Translations under genes and position numbers: made by a program
Assembly (NCBI RefSeq): GCF_946478805.1
Contig: NZ_CAMLDC010000002.1
Location: 186,001-250,000, forward strand
Reading direction: 5' to 3'
Length of the DNA: 64,000 nt
Source: an uncultured Fluviicola sp.
GTDB lineage: Bacteria; Bacteroidota; Bacteroidia; Flavobacteriales; Crocinitomicaceae
Shown: in pieces, positions 32,414 to 41,279 of the stretch
How the letters are laid out: each line of letters begins with the position of its first letter
Position numbering within the stretch: position 1 is the first letter of the stretch
The notes under the pieces: generated by a model
The model's database searches: none
Told to the model about the DNA's origin: nothing
What the model saw: the letters and a program-made list of their open reading frames with translations, nothing else

Positions 32414-34612
32414 TTGAAAAATCAGCTCTTGTTAGTCACTCCGCCCTTTACGCAGCTAAATACTCCGTATCCGGCAACGGCTTACCTGAAAGGTTTTCTC
32501 AACACGAAAAACATCGCTTCCGTTCAGGCTGATCTGGGAATCGAGGTGATCCTGGAACTATTCTCAAAAAACGGACTCACGAACCTTTTCGTTGAGATTG
32601 AAACAAAGAACCCGGAGCTTTCAGAAAATGCGGAACGCATCATTGCTTTGAAAGCCGACTATATCCAAACCATTGATCCGGTTATTCAATTTTTACAAGG
32701 GAAGAATCCGAGTTTGGCACATGTCATTTGCCAGGATGATTTTTTGCCGGAAGCTTCCCGTTTCAACCAGTTGGAAGAATTGGACTGGGCATTCGGAATC
32801 ATGGGAACCCAGGACAAGGCAAAACATTTGGCGACACTTTACCTGGAAGACATCTCGGATCTGATCGTTGAAACGGTTGATGCTCATTTCGGATTCAGTC
32901 GGTATGCAGAACGTTTGGGAAGATCTGCACTTCAGTTTGATGAATTATATGAAGCTCTCCAACAGGAAATCACCTTTACCGACCGGATCTTATTGGAATT
33001 ACTTGAAAAACACCTGCAGGAAACAGATCCGAATATGGTGGCTTTTTCCGTTCCCTTTCCGGGAAATCTATATGCGGCTTTTCGTTCAGCACAATACATC
33101 AAGCAACATTACCCTCAAGTGAAAACTGCGATGGGTGGCGGTTTTCCCAATACGGAATTACGAGCAGTATCAGATCCAAGGGTCTTTGAATTCTTCGATT
33201 TCATTACGTTGGACGATGGCGAAGTTCCTATCGAACACTTGGTTGAACACCTGGAGGGAAAACGTTCCATTCATGACCTGAAACGCACTTTTACTTTGCT
33301 GGATGGCAAAGTGGTTTACATAAACAATTCCAAAACACCCGATTACAAGCAAAAAGATCTCGGAACACCTGATTACAGTGATTTGCTGCTCGACCGCTAT
33401 ATTTCCGTTATTGAAGTCGTGAACCCGATGCACCGCATGTGGAGCGATGGTCGCTGGAACAAGTTGACCATGGCACACGGTTGTTATTGGGGGAAATGTA
33501 CCTTTTGCGATATTTCACTGGATTACATCAAAATCTACGAACCGGCCACGGCGAAAATCCTGGTTGATCGAATGGAGGAACTAATCCTTCAGACGGGGCA
33601 AAACGGTTTTCACTTCGTGGATGAAGCTGCTCCTCCAGCTTTGATGCGCGAATTGGCGCTTGAAATCATCCGAAGGAAATTGGTGGTAAGTTGGTGGACC
33701 AATATCCGATTTGAAAAAAGCTTTACACGTGATTTGTGCATTCTCCTAAAAACGTCAGGATGCATAGCTGTTTCCGGCGGATTGGAAGTCGCTTCGGATC
33801 GTTTGTTGAAATTGATTGACAAAGGAGTAACCGTTTCACAGGTAGCACAGGTGACGCGCAATTTTACAGAAACCGGGATCATGGTTCATGCTTACCTGAT
33901 GTACGGATTTCCCACACAAACAATCCAGGAAACCGTTGATTCTCTTGAAATGGTACGTCAACTGTTCGAAACCGGCATACTTCAATCGGGATTCTGGCAT
34001 CAATTTGCGATGACCGCCCATAGCCCGATAGGTTTGAATCCGGAGCAATTCAGTGTTATTCGGGAAACGGGGGTCGGAACGTTTGCAAATAATGACCTTT
34101 ATCACCAGGATAAGACAGGAATCGACCACGAACAATTCAGTTTCGGACTCAAAAAATCACTCTATAATTTCATGCATGGAATCGGGTTCGACCTACCTTT
34201 GCAAAGCTGGTTTGATTTCAAGGTTCCCAGAACAAAAATTTCACCTGATTTCATTGGAAATGCAATTGAAGAAATGGAAACCGGTTTTATCAAGCCAAGT
34301 GCTAAAATTGTCTGGCTGGGTACAAAACCTTCCTTAAATTTCTTCACGAAAAGCAAAAAAGGAAATCAATGGGAAATGGCCGAACTGAGTTTTCATACGA
34401 AAAAAGATATTTTCACCATTCAAGTGAGCAAAGACCAAGGTGTCTGGCTGGAAAAAATGCTTCGGAACATTTCCGCTTCCGGAAATAAAAACGGTCTATT
34501 CCACGAAATCAAATCGGATTATGAGCAGCATATTCCGGGTGACCATTTTGAACCTTTCTGGTATGGGAAACAAATTGCTAGGTTGAAAGAAGCGGGATTG
34601 TTGGTATTGTGA
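32414..34612 (+). CDS. B12-binding domain radical SAM protein
   Basis: A 732-residue enzyme. The N-terminal half holds a cobalamin-binding-like Rossmann region (LLLVTPPFTQLNTPYPATAYLKG; MVAFSVPFPGNLYAAFRSAQYIK; MGGGFPN). The radical SAM core (about 330-560) binds the [4Fe-4S] cluster through C357, C362 and C365 in HGCYWGKCTFC, a CX4CX2C spacing rather than the common CX3CX2C. The reaction is unknown; related enzymes methylate or rearrange unreactive carbons. The start is a TTG at 32414: the first in-frame ATG is more than 100 codons downstream and would remove the B12 domain start. It is monocistronic. Confidence 0.88.
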   Translation: MKNQLLLVTPPFTQLNTPYPATAYLKGFLNTKNIASVQADLGIEVILELFSKNGLTNLFVEIETKNPELSENAERIIALKADYIQTIDPVIQFLQGKNPSLAHVICQDDFLPEASRFNQLEELDWAFGIMGTQDKAKHLATLYLEDISDLIVETVDAHFGFSRYAERLGRSALQFDELYEALQQEITFTDRILLELLEKHLQETDPNMVAFSVPFPGNLYAAFRSAQYIKQHYPQVKTAMGGGFPNTELRAVSDPRVFEFFDFITLDDGEVPIEHLVEHLEGKRSIHDLKRTFTLLDGKVVYINNSKTPDYKQKDLGTPDYSDLLLDRYISVIEVVNPMHRMWSDGRWNKLTMAHGCYWGKCTFCDISLDYIKIYEPATAKILVDRMEELILQTGQNGFHFVDEAAPPALMRELALEIIRRKLVVSWWTNIRFEKSFTRDLCILLKTSGCIAVSGGLEVASDRLLKLIDKGVTVSQVAQVTRNFTETGIMVHAYLMYGFPTQTIQETVDSLEMVRQLFETGILQSGFWHQFAMTAHSPIGLNPEQFSVIRETGVGTFANNDLYHQDKTGIDHEQFSFGLKKSLYNFMHGIGFDLPLQSWFDFKVPRTKISPDFIGNAIEEMETGFIKPSAKIVWLGTKPSLNFFTKSKKGNQWEMAELSFHTKKDIFTIQVSKDQGVWLEKMLRNISASGNKNGLFHEIKSDYEQHIPGDHFEPFWYGKQIARLKEAGLLVL

Positions 34613-34628
34613 TAATTATAAATGATTC

Positions 34629-34660
34629 AATTATCAAGACCATAGTCGCCCTTGATAATT
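34629..34660. terminator. Hairpin between convergent genes
   Basis: AATTATCAAG and CTTGATAATT form a perfect 10-bp stem with a 12-base loop between the radical SAM gene and the PAS kinase gene. There is no clear T tract on either strand, so it is at best a weak bidirectional terminator. Confidence 0.4.
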
Positions 34661-34688
34661 CATAATTATTGAAATTTATAATTACCCT

Positions 34689-35714
34689 CTATTCAAACTC
34701 CAACTCAAAATGCACCCCTTCTTTGCTTTTCTTATTTTGGACAGAACCATTCAGCTGGTCAGCAAAGCCATCTATTAAAAAATGTCCGAAGTGATGATCC
34801 CCATCGTCTTCACCCGCTTTGACAAATCCGATCCCGTCATCTTTATATGTCAGGTGATATTTGCCCTCTTTTAAACGAAGTGAAAGGTAAATCGATCCAT
34901 GATTGCGGCCTTTGAAACCATGCAGGATCGAGTTGGTGATCCATTCATTAATCAGCAGCCCAAGAGGAATCATCTTATCAACCGGAAGCTGCAAATAATC
35001 GATATCCAGGTTGAGTTTGAAATTTGAAGGTTCATTCACCAAGGAATTCAAACAATCCTTGAAAAGCTTTTCCCAATAATTGGCCACATTGATCAGCGCC
35101 AGGTCTTTGTGTCTATAAAGCGACTCATGGATACTTGCAATGGTTTCTATTCGCGATTGCGTTTTGTCGAGCACTCCATTAAAATCATTGTCTCCTTCTT
35201 CCATCTGCAAGCGGATGAGACTGGAAATGATCTGGAGGTTGTTTTTCACGCGGTGATGCATTTCCTTAAGGATCACATCCTTCTCATTATTCAACTTCTC
35301 AAGCTCAGCTGTCCGTATCTGCACTTTATTCTCCAGGTCATCTTTCAATTGAAGAAGTTCTTCTTCTGTTTTTTTCCGCTTGGTGATGTTGGTGGATAAA
35401 ATGAAAATCCCTTCGGAAATAGGTTCTATTCGCAGCTCGAACCAATTTTGGGTTCCGTCATTGTATGTGAATTCATTTTCAAACTGCAGCGTAACGCGTT
35501 CATTCATGCATTTTTCCAGCTGACTGAACATGAAGGTGTTTTCAATTCCGGGATAACATTCCATCATCGTTTTACCAATCAGCCGGTCAATGGTACTTTG
35601 CCCCTGACTGGCAACAGTAGTGTTTACATAAAGGTATTTCCAATCGTAGCCGATTACCTGGAATCCTTCGAGCAAACTATCAAGAATACTTAAGTTTAAA
35701 ATAGATCGTTTCAA
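34689..35714 (-). CDS. PAS-domain sensor histidine kinase (HisKA_2 type)
   Basis: A 341-residue soluble kinase. A PAS domain (about 1-115: LEGFQVIGYDWKYLYVNTTVASQGQ ... WFELRIEPISEGIFILSTNITKRK) is followed by a coiled-coil and the HisKA_2 motif EMHHRVKNNLQIISSLIRLQ with phospho-acceptor H153, then a HATPase domain (LLINEWITNSILHGFKGR; YKDDGIGF). This class often works with stand-alone response regulators. No regulator gene is adjacent, so it is an orphan here. The signal is unknown. Confidence 0.9.
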   Translation of the reverse strand: MKRSILNLSILDSLLEGFQVIGYDWKYLYVNTTVASQGQSTIDRLIGKTMMECYPGIENTFMFSQLEKCMNERVTLQFENEFTYNDGTQNWFELRIEPISEGIFILSTNITKRKKTEEELLQLKDDLENKVQIRTAELEKLNNEKDVILKEMHHRVKNNLQIISSLIRLQMEEGDNDFNGVLDKTQSRIETIASIHESLYRHKDLALINVANYWEKLFKDCLNSLVNEPSNFKLNLDIDYLQLPVDKMIPLGLLINEWITNSILHGFKGRNHGSIYLSLRLKEGKYHLTYKDDGIGFVKAGEDDGDHHFGHFLIDGFADQLNGSVQNKKSKEGVHFELEFE

Positions 35715-35832
35715 TGAAGTAGTGTTTAATTAAGTAAAAAAGTTACCAATTACAGCTAATATACAAAAAACCAACCACATGCAACCGGTTCGAAAATGAA
35801 ACCGGAAAACTATCCAAATCAGTTCATTGGCT

Positions 35833-36339
35833 TCATTTACGCCCTTGATCATCCTCGAAAGTCGGTCCGTAAAGTCCAGGTACTTTATTCCCCGTAGCGC
35901 GCAGGTAAACGATCATTTCCCCACGATGATGATAAATATGGTTGAAGAGAAAACCGCGGGCCACGGTTCCTCTTGGAAATGGTCCCATGATGGTTTGGTC
36001 GCCGGATTTCATGGTCCATTGATCCTGCAGGTTTTCTTCCTTCAGTGATTTCAATGCTGCCCGGGCTTTTTCGACATTATTCTCAAAAAGTTCCAGGGTT
36101 GCCTTGATATCCCCGGTGTCTCCGCGTTCCAATCTATCTGTCGACATGTCATACACATCCTTGGTAAGCGTTCCCACGTACCAATAGTAAATAGTTGCAA
36201 TATGCTGAGCAAGTTCCCCCATTGTCCAGGAAGTGGGAGAAGGTTTATACGCTAAATCCTTTTCCGGAATAGCCTGTAGCAACTTCCGGGTACTTTTGAC
36301 CTCTTGCTCAAATTCATCTGTTAAAGCTTCTAATATCAT
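35833..36339 (-). CDS. DinB family protein
   Basis: A 168-residue four-helix-bundle protein of the DinB/YfiT superfamily. The first metal histidine is in SWTMGELAQHIATIYYW and the C-terminal pair lies in FNHIYHHRGEMIVYLR. Many members are thiol-dependent enzymes such as bacillithiol S-transferases, while others have unknown roles. It is monocistronic and divergent from the NeuA-like gene. Confidence 0.88.
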   Translation of the reverse strand: MILEALTDEFEQEVKSTRKLLQAIPEKDLAYKPSPTSWTMGELAQHIATIYYWYVGTLTKDVYDMSTDRLERGDTGDIKATLELFENNVEKARAALKSLKEENLQDQWTMKSGDQTIMGPFPRGTVARGFLFNHIYHHRGEMIVYLRATGNKVPGLYGPTFEDDQGRK

Positions 36340-36518
36340 TATTCCTCATTTTTTTAGACCTGTAAAAGTTAGCACTCTCCTATTTCCAATCAAAAAAACC
36401 AGTGTTAAAAAATGTCTATTTAATTGCCGGGAGAGAAATTCTTTCAAATGAAATGAAAACCGGTATGCAGCACTTCCAATAAAAATGCCTAATCTTAAAA
36501 CAAAAAACACTCATTCAC

Positions 36519-37238
36519 ATGAACAGACCAGCTATCACTGCACTTATTACCATTCAAGAAAACCGGACCGATCTTTCCATGCGGGATGCCAATTTCAAGG
36601 AATTCGACGGGAGACATTTGTATCGCCTGATGATTGAAAAACTCCTGGCGGTCAAAGCAATCAATCATATTGTTATCACTACCGATTCCGATAAGGTAAG
36701 ACAAATATGTGGAGGTAGCAGTAAGATGTCTTTTGTCGACTTACCGGATCCCAGTACTATGTCGAATGATAACTCGATAAGTGTCTTGGAAGAGTTACCA
36801 ACCTCGGATCTGATTACGGCAAATTCACTCAAAAAGGTCGAGGGTGAACATTTTTTACAGACCCAATGTGTCAATCCCCTGCTTTCCATCAAAACCATTG
36901 AAGACGTTATAGAGCGATATTATGAATATGTCCTGAATGATGAATACAAGCAATTCGATTCGGTGATGAGCCTTGCAAGATTGGACAAACGGTTATATGA
37001 CAGCTTCAATTATCCCACCATTACTCTAAGAGATAATCCGCACTATGTGATTTATGAAGACACGGTGTTCAACGTTTTCAACCGCACGGCTTTTGTCCGG
37101 AACGGCCAGAAAAAATTTGGAAAAAACCCGATGTTCTTTGAAGTGCCTGAAATTGAAAATCTGACAGTGGAGACACATGCAGGTTATGAATTGGCAAAGC
37201 TGGCTTACAACAACAGGGAATCCCTTCTAAAAAGATAG
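36519..37238 (+). CDS. Degenerate CMP-sialic-acid synthetase-like (NeuA-like) protein
   Basis: A 239-residue protein that follows the NeuA nucleotidyltransferase fold: the N-terminal strand ITALITIQENR, then YRLMIEKLLAVKAINHIVITTDSDKV, HFLQTQCVNPLLSIKTIEDVIERYY and the C-terminal FFEVPEIENLTVETHAGYELAKLA. In true CMP-sugar synthetases the first loop is a basic RGGSKGIP-type phosphate grip; here it reads TIQENRTDLSMRDAN, and the LQPTSPL motif reads LQTQCVNPL. The catalytic site therefore appears altered, and the protein may have a different substrate or a non-catalytic role. It stands alone, without sugar genes. Confidence 0.65.
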   Translation: MNRPAITALITIQENRTDLSMRDANFKEFDGRHLYRLMIEKLLAVKAINHIVITTDSDKVRQICGGSSKMSFVDLPDPSTMSNDNSISVLEELPTSDLITANSLKKVEGEHFLQTQCVNPLLSIKTIEDVIERYYEYVLNDEYKQFDSVMSLARLDKRLYDSFNYPTITLRDNPHYVIYEDTVFNVFNRTAFVRNGQKKFGKNPMFFEVPEIENLTVETHAGYELAKLAYNNRESLLKR

Positions 37239-37272
37239 GATGAACCCAAACTTTCCACTTTCATAATTGAAT

Positions 37273-37449
37273 TTACCGAAGGTCATTCAAGGTTGTCGCA
37301 TTCCTTTCCTCCATTTCAGTTAGCAGTTTCGCCGGAATCGGTCTGCAATTGCAATGTTTCAGATGTTCCAGATGCCATTTCACCCGTTGTTCAAATGTTG
37401 CGTTTTTTGGCATCTTGTTTTTTTCATGCCAATCTTTATTCGTTTTCAT
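37273..37449 (-). CDS. Conserved-looking 58-residue small protein
   Basis: A short gene between the NeuA-like gene and the NAD(P)HX dehydratase gene. It starts MKTNKDWHEKNKMPKNATFEQ, continues with RVKWHLEHLKHCNCRPIP and ends TTLNDLR. The central WHLEHLKHCNCRP stretch with the CxC motif looks like a conserved small Bacteroidota protein, possibly metal- or RNA-binding; no function is known to me. The stop is followed 34 bases later by the convergent stop of the NeuA-like gene. It is too short for most ORF filters, so it is easy to miss. Confidence 0.7.
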   Translation of the reverse strand: MKTNKDWHEKNKMPKNATFEQRVKWHLEHLKHCNCRPIPAKLLTEMEERNATTLNDLR

Positions 37450-37511
37450 AAGTTCTGTTTTAATGTTTATCCCTTCGGAAACTTTTCATGACATTTCCGC
37501 TCCTCTTTCTC

Positions 37512-38342
37512 TCATGCCCATATCGATTCAAATGCCTTCCCGAAATTTTCAATAACGTCCGTAATCACCATGCTTTCCATACTTTGCTCTTGCAATGTGA
37601 GGTCTGCAGCTAAGCCATGAAGATAAACTCCTGCTTTTGCGGCATTAATTGGAGTGTAACCTTGTGCCAGGAATGAAGTGATCACACCCGTCAAAGCGTC
37701 ACCCGAGCCTCCTTTTGCAAGTCCCGTATTTCCGGTAGTATTGTAAAACACCTCATCCGCTGAAACAATCGCAGTATGATGTCCTTTTAAAACAATAATA
37801 ACATTGTATTTCAACGCTTTATTGATTGCAGTCGTGATTCTATCTTCATTGTTTTGATGAAAACCGAAAAGCCGGTCAAATTCGCCCGTATGAGGCGTGA
37901 TGATTGTTTTACCGGGAACAATTTCAAGCAGTTCTTTATTCTTGGAAAGAATTGTAATGGCATCCGCGTCCAGCAAGATAGGGCCTTTAAATTCTGTCAT
38001 CATTTCAATGAGTAATTCTTCCGTTTTTTTATCCGTACCCAAGCCGGGACCGATTCCAATAGCCGAAAAATGATCGAAAGGAATCGGATCTTCCTTCATC
38101 AATAGCATTGCTTCCGGTACAGCACTCTGTAAGATCACTCGTTCTTCCGCAGGCACACAAACCGTAAGTAAACCGACGCCCGCTCGTAATCCGGCCTTTG
38201 CCGCAATTACAGCAGCGCCCATCGTTCCTTTCTTTCCTGCAACAATCAGTGCATGCCCGTAATCGCTTTTGTTGGAAAATGCTTCTCTCTTTTTCAGTAG
38301 CAATTTTACCTCATTTACAGTCAATTTATTCATTGCATGCAT
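37512..38342 (-). CDS. nnrD: ADP-dependent NAD(P)H-hydrate dehydratase
   Basis: This enzyme repairs damaged hydrated NAD(P)H using ADP. The 276-residue sequence covers the dehydratase (YjeF C-terminal) domain only: GHALIVAGKKGTMGAAVIAAKAGLRAGVGLLTV near the N-terminus, TPHTGEFDRL in the middle and the catalytic aspartate in GGSGDALTGVITSFLAQG. The partner epimerase domain (NnrE), often fused in bacteria, is absent. Start at 38342, or at 38333 (MNKLTVN). The gene is monocistronic here. Confidence 0.9.
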   Translation of the reverse strand: MHAMNKLTVNEVKLLLKKREAFSNKSDYGHALIVAGKKGTMGAAVIAAKAGLRAGVGLLTVCVPAEERVILQSAVPEAMLLMKEDPIPFDHFSAIGIGPGLGTDKKTEELLIEMMTEFKGPILLDADAITILSKNKELLEIVPGKTIITPHTGEFDRLFGFHQNNEDRITTAINKALKYNVIIVLKGHHTAIVSADEVFYNTTGNTGLAKGGSGDALTGVITSFLAQGYTPINAAKAGVYLHGLAADLTLQEQSMESMVITDVIENFGKAFESIWA

Positions 38343-38384
38343 TCTTTTGTCTCAAGCGGATTTATTTTCAAACAACGAAATCGG

Positions 38385-38762
38385 TCACTTCGTAAAGTAG
38401 TTTTTCACAAATGCCTCCTTCTGTTTATCTGTCATATTGTCCGTCGTTGCCACATCAATCCGGACATTCTTGAAATGAGCATCTTCGGATAAATAATTGT
38501 TCAGCTCTAGCTTTGCATCCGTGGGACCGAATAGCAACACATGACCGTAATTCAGAATCTCATCGGCAATTTCCTTATAGTAGGCCCGGTGCATCTGGTT
38601 TTCCTTATTATGCATGTGTTTTTCACCTTTACTCAACGCCTCTTCTTTATCGTTGAAAGAAAATTGCGATTGGATGGATTGTGACCTTCCTTCAAGGTCT
38701 AACGCAATCAGTTCGGCGGATGAATGATCCATCCAGATTCCTATTTTTTTTGTTGGTTCCAT
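38385..38762 (-). CDS. eRF1-like (baeRF/translational-machinery) protein
   Basis: A 125-residue protein related to the host-attachment/eRF1 domain-1 group. The pattern KIGIWMDHSSAELIAL at the start, HNKENQMHRAYYKEIADEILNYGHVLLFGPTDAKLELNNYL in the middle and NMTDKQKEAFVKNYF at the end fits proteins often encoded near universal stress genes. It is thought to act with ribosomes, but the role is unproven. An ATGA-N6-TCAT site lies about 150 bases upstream, so it may belong to the stress regulon of this island. Confidence 0.75.
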   Translation of the reverse strand: MEPTKKIGIWMDHSSAELIALDLEGRSQSIQSQFSFNDKEEALSKGEKHMHNKENQMHRAYYKEIADEILNYGHVLLFGPTDAKLELNNYLSEDAHFKNVRIDVATTDNMTDKQKEAFVKNYFTK

Positions 38763-38910
38763 TGTGATTCTTTTTGAAATAATGAATTTTCACTTCCTTT
38801 AAAGGTATCTAATCCAAAAGGATAAACCACGAATAATCAGGACTATAATTTACATGATTCACGTATTTTGGATTACCCGATAAAGGAACATCATTGTTCT
38901 TAAAAAAAGA

Positions 38911-38924
38911 ATGACTTAGCTCAT
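38911..38924. promoter_or_regulatory. Crp/Fnr-type site (ATGACTTAGCTCAT)
   Basis: An ATGA-N6-TCAT site that is 13/14 identical to the site before the DoxX-universal stress operon (42218-42231). It lies between the response regulator gene and the eRF1-like gene. A possible but poor -7 box (TTCCTTTA) is at the fixed distance for the minus-strand eRF1-like gene. Confidence 0.55.
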
Positions 38925-38975
38925 ACAAACAACTAATAATTGCCCGAATACAAACGATTTATATTTAAAGGAAAA

Positions 38976-40034
38976 TCAGTTTTTCAGGTTTACAAGTTTG
39001 TCGTATTCAAGGATGGTGATCATACTTCCTGCAATCTCAATGTATTTATCCTCTTTGAAATCGCTGAGCGTCCGAATGACTGTTTCTTTGGCCGTTCCAA
39101 CCAGATTTGCCATGTCTTCACGGGAAACATTCATACTGAAACGTTGGTCCGTCTCCTTCTTGTAGGTATCCGACAGTTTCACAAGAGCTTCTGCAACTCT
39201 TTTTCTTACAGAATCATAAGCCAAACGAATCAGTTGCTGTTCATTTTCAATGAGATTATCTGAAAGGATGCCAATAAATTTGCGGGCAACTTCCGAGTTT
39301 TTATAGATCAGCGAGAAAAAATCTTCTTTGGGAATCATATAGATTTCGGCATCCTCCAAAATCGCAGCTGAATGTGTATACTTCTCATCCTTCAATAAGG
39401 AAAGGAACCCGAAAAAATCGCCCGCTTTATGTAAACTACTTATCAGTTCTTTTCCCTGGTCATTTTTGTGGAAAATCTTCACTTTCCCCTTATTGATAAA
39501 ATAAACTCCTTTCGGATAGGCGCCTTCCCAAAAAACCACGTCTTTTTTTCGGTAATGCCTCACATCACGTGCTGTAGAAAGCTCCTTCAATGAACCGAAA
39601 TTCCGGGCTTCATTGATAAAATCCTGAACACCATCAATGTTTTTGGTGAACTTGTTCTTAAACAGATCTTGCTTTTTCAGCCGTGTTTCGATTGCATTAA
39701 GTAATTCCTGATCATCGAATGGTTTTGTCAGGTAATCATCCGCACCCATTGCCATTCCCTTTCTCACATCACTTCTCTCAGCCTTGGCAGTGAGAAAAAT
39801 AAACGGGATTCCGGAAGTTTCTTCATTTTTTGAAAGCAGGTGCAGAACGCCATGCCCATCGAGTACCGGCATCATGATATCACATATGATCAAATCCGGA
39901 TTTTCCTTGATTGCAAGTTTCACTCCTTCCTTACCATTTTCAGCAGTGATAACGTCATACTGCGCCAATTGTAGTATTTCAGCCGTGTTTTCACGAACAT
40001 CTATATTATCTTCAATAATCAATATCTTTTTCAT
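38976..40034 (-). CDS. Response regulator with REC, cNMP-binding and Crp-type HTH domains
   Basis: A 352-residue regulator that joins a phospho-receiver to a Crp/Fnr module. REC (1-120) has D52 (ICDIMMPVLDGHG) and K104 (YLTKPFDD). A cNMP-binding-like beta-roll (about 150-270) follows: DVVFWEGAYPKGVYFINKGKVKIFH and GDFFGFLSLL. The Crp-type HTH ends the protein: VSREDMANLVGTAKETVIRTLSDFKED. No N-terminal FNR-type cysteine cluster is present. It lies 11 bases downstream of the PAS kinase gene (40046-41251), so they form a two-component pair. It is the natural candidate to bind the ATGA-N6-TCAT sites in this island. Confidence 0.92.
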   Translation of the reverse strand: MKKILIIEDNIDVRENTAEILQLAQYDVITAENGKEGVKLAIKENPDLIICDIMMPVLDGHGVLHLLSKNEETSGIPFIFLTAKAERSDVRKGMAMGADDYLTKPFDDQELLNAIETRLKKQDLFKNKFTKNIDGVQDFINEARNFGSLKELSTARDVRHYRKKDVVFWEGAYPKGVYFINKGKVKIFHKNDQGKELISSLHKAGDFFGFLSLLKDEKYTHSAAILEDAEIYMIPKEDFFSLIYKNSEVARKFIGILSDNLIENEQQLIRLAYDSVRKRVAEALVKLSDTYKKETDQRFSMNVSREDMANLVGTAKETVIRTLSDFKEDKYIEIAGSMITILEYDKLVNLKN

Positions 40035-40045
40035 GGCTTCGTTAT

Positions 40046-41251
40046 TTAAGATTTTCTGATGGATATAAGAACTTCAGTTCCCTCATGCTCCACACTTTTG
40101 ATTTGAATCGTTCCATTCATTAACTCAACATACCTGGCTACAATGTTCAATCCCAAACCGGTTCCTTGTATGTGAGTTGCATTGCTTCCCCTGAAAAAAC
40201 GTTCAAAAAGCTGTTCCTGGTCTTCTTTGGAAATTCCAATTCCATGATCTTTAACTGCAATCAAAATTTCATCTGAAGTTGTTTTTACGGACAATTCAAC
40301 AATTCCGTCTGCCGGAGAGAATTTGATCGCATTGGAAAATAGGTTAAGGAGAATATTCTTTAATATTTTCGGGTCAAGCTGAACAATTTCATCCCCTGAA
40401 TAAACTTCATTAATGACCTGCTTCTCCAATAGCATCGTGCGCATTTCCGAGACGATTTCAGAAATGAATAAGCGGATATTGATCTCTTCCGGATTATTGG
40501 TGATTTTACCCTCTTCCAATTTCGAAACGGAAAGAAAGTCATTCAATATATCCGTCAGATTATTGATTGAGGATTTTACTTTGGCAACGTGTTTCTGATG
40601 ATTCACATCATCGTTCCGTTCATGGTATTTCGCAATCAGGGAGACAGAAGACATCATTGTTGTAAGCGGTGTCCGGAATTCATGTGATGCCATTGAAACG
40701 AACCGGGATTTCATCTCGTTCAATTCCTTTTCTTTAGCCAGGGAAATATCCAGGTTTTTTTTTGTCTTTTCCAGTTCGGCGATTGCTTCTTCAAGGACAA
40801 GTGTCCGATTCTTCACCTGCTTCTCCAGGTCAGCGAAATAGGTTTTCATTCTGAACTCTGCCTCTTTTCGAATTGTTACATCAATGATAAAGGCAATTAC
40901 AAAACTCCCATTTTCATTCTTGAAAGGGCTTAAACTGATTTCAACAGGAAATTCCGACCCGTCTTTTTTCAGTCCGAAAAGTTCCATCCCGGCTCCCATG
41001 GATCGGGCATGCGGGTGATGAGAATAATTTTCCCTGTTGATTTCATGTCTTTGAGTAAATCTTTGGGGAATCAGATTCTCTATTTTTTTTCCCTCCAGTT
41101 CTCCATGTTCGTAGCCGAACAATTGCTCGGCACTCGGATTAATCCTAATTATCTGTCCTTCTGTATTTGTAACCAAAATCCCTTCGGTTGCATACTGAAA
41201 TAGTGCATCATTTCCTTCTTTGCTTTCCATTTTTGTCAATTCCAAGCCCAT
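40046..41251 (-). CDS. PAS sensor histidine kinase (HisKA type)
   Basis: A 401-residue soluble kinase. The PAS domain (about 10-125) contains RHEINRENYSHHPHARSMGAG and the motif LKKDGSEFPVEISLSP. The histidine in RHE (H69 from this start) aligns with the haem-binding His of FixL, although the distal Arg position is Met here. HisKA (SMASHEFRTPL) and HATPase (LLNLFSNAIKFSP; VKDHGIGISKEDQEQLFERFFRG) follow. The start at 41251 is an ATG that fits the promoter; a GTG at 41266 would precede it. The signal could be oxygen, but this is only inferred from the PAS motif. Confidence 0.9.
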   Translation of the reverse strand: MGLELTKMESKEGNDALFQYATEGILVTNTEGQIIRINPSAEQLFGYEHGELEGKKIENLIPQRFTQRHEINRENYSHHPHARSMGAGMELFGLKKDGSEFPVEISLSPFKNENGSFVIAFIIDVTIRKEAEFRMKTYFADLEKQVKNRTLVLEEAIAELEKTKKNLDISLAKEKELNEMKSRFVSMASHEFRTPLTTMMSSVSLIAKYHERNDDVNHQKHVAKVKSSINNLTDILNDFLSVSKLEEGKITNNPEEINIRLFISEIVSEMRTMLLEKQVINEVYSGDEIVQLDPKILKNILLNLFSNAIKFSPADGIVELSVKTTSDEILIAVKDHGIGISKEDQEQLFERFFRGSNATHIQGTGLGLNIVARYVELMNGTIQIKSVEHEGTEVLISIRKS

Positions 41252-41279
41252 AGTAAATATATACACTATTTGATCAAGG

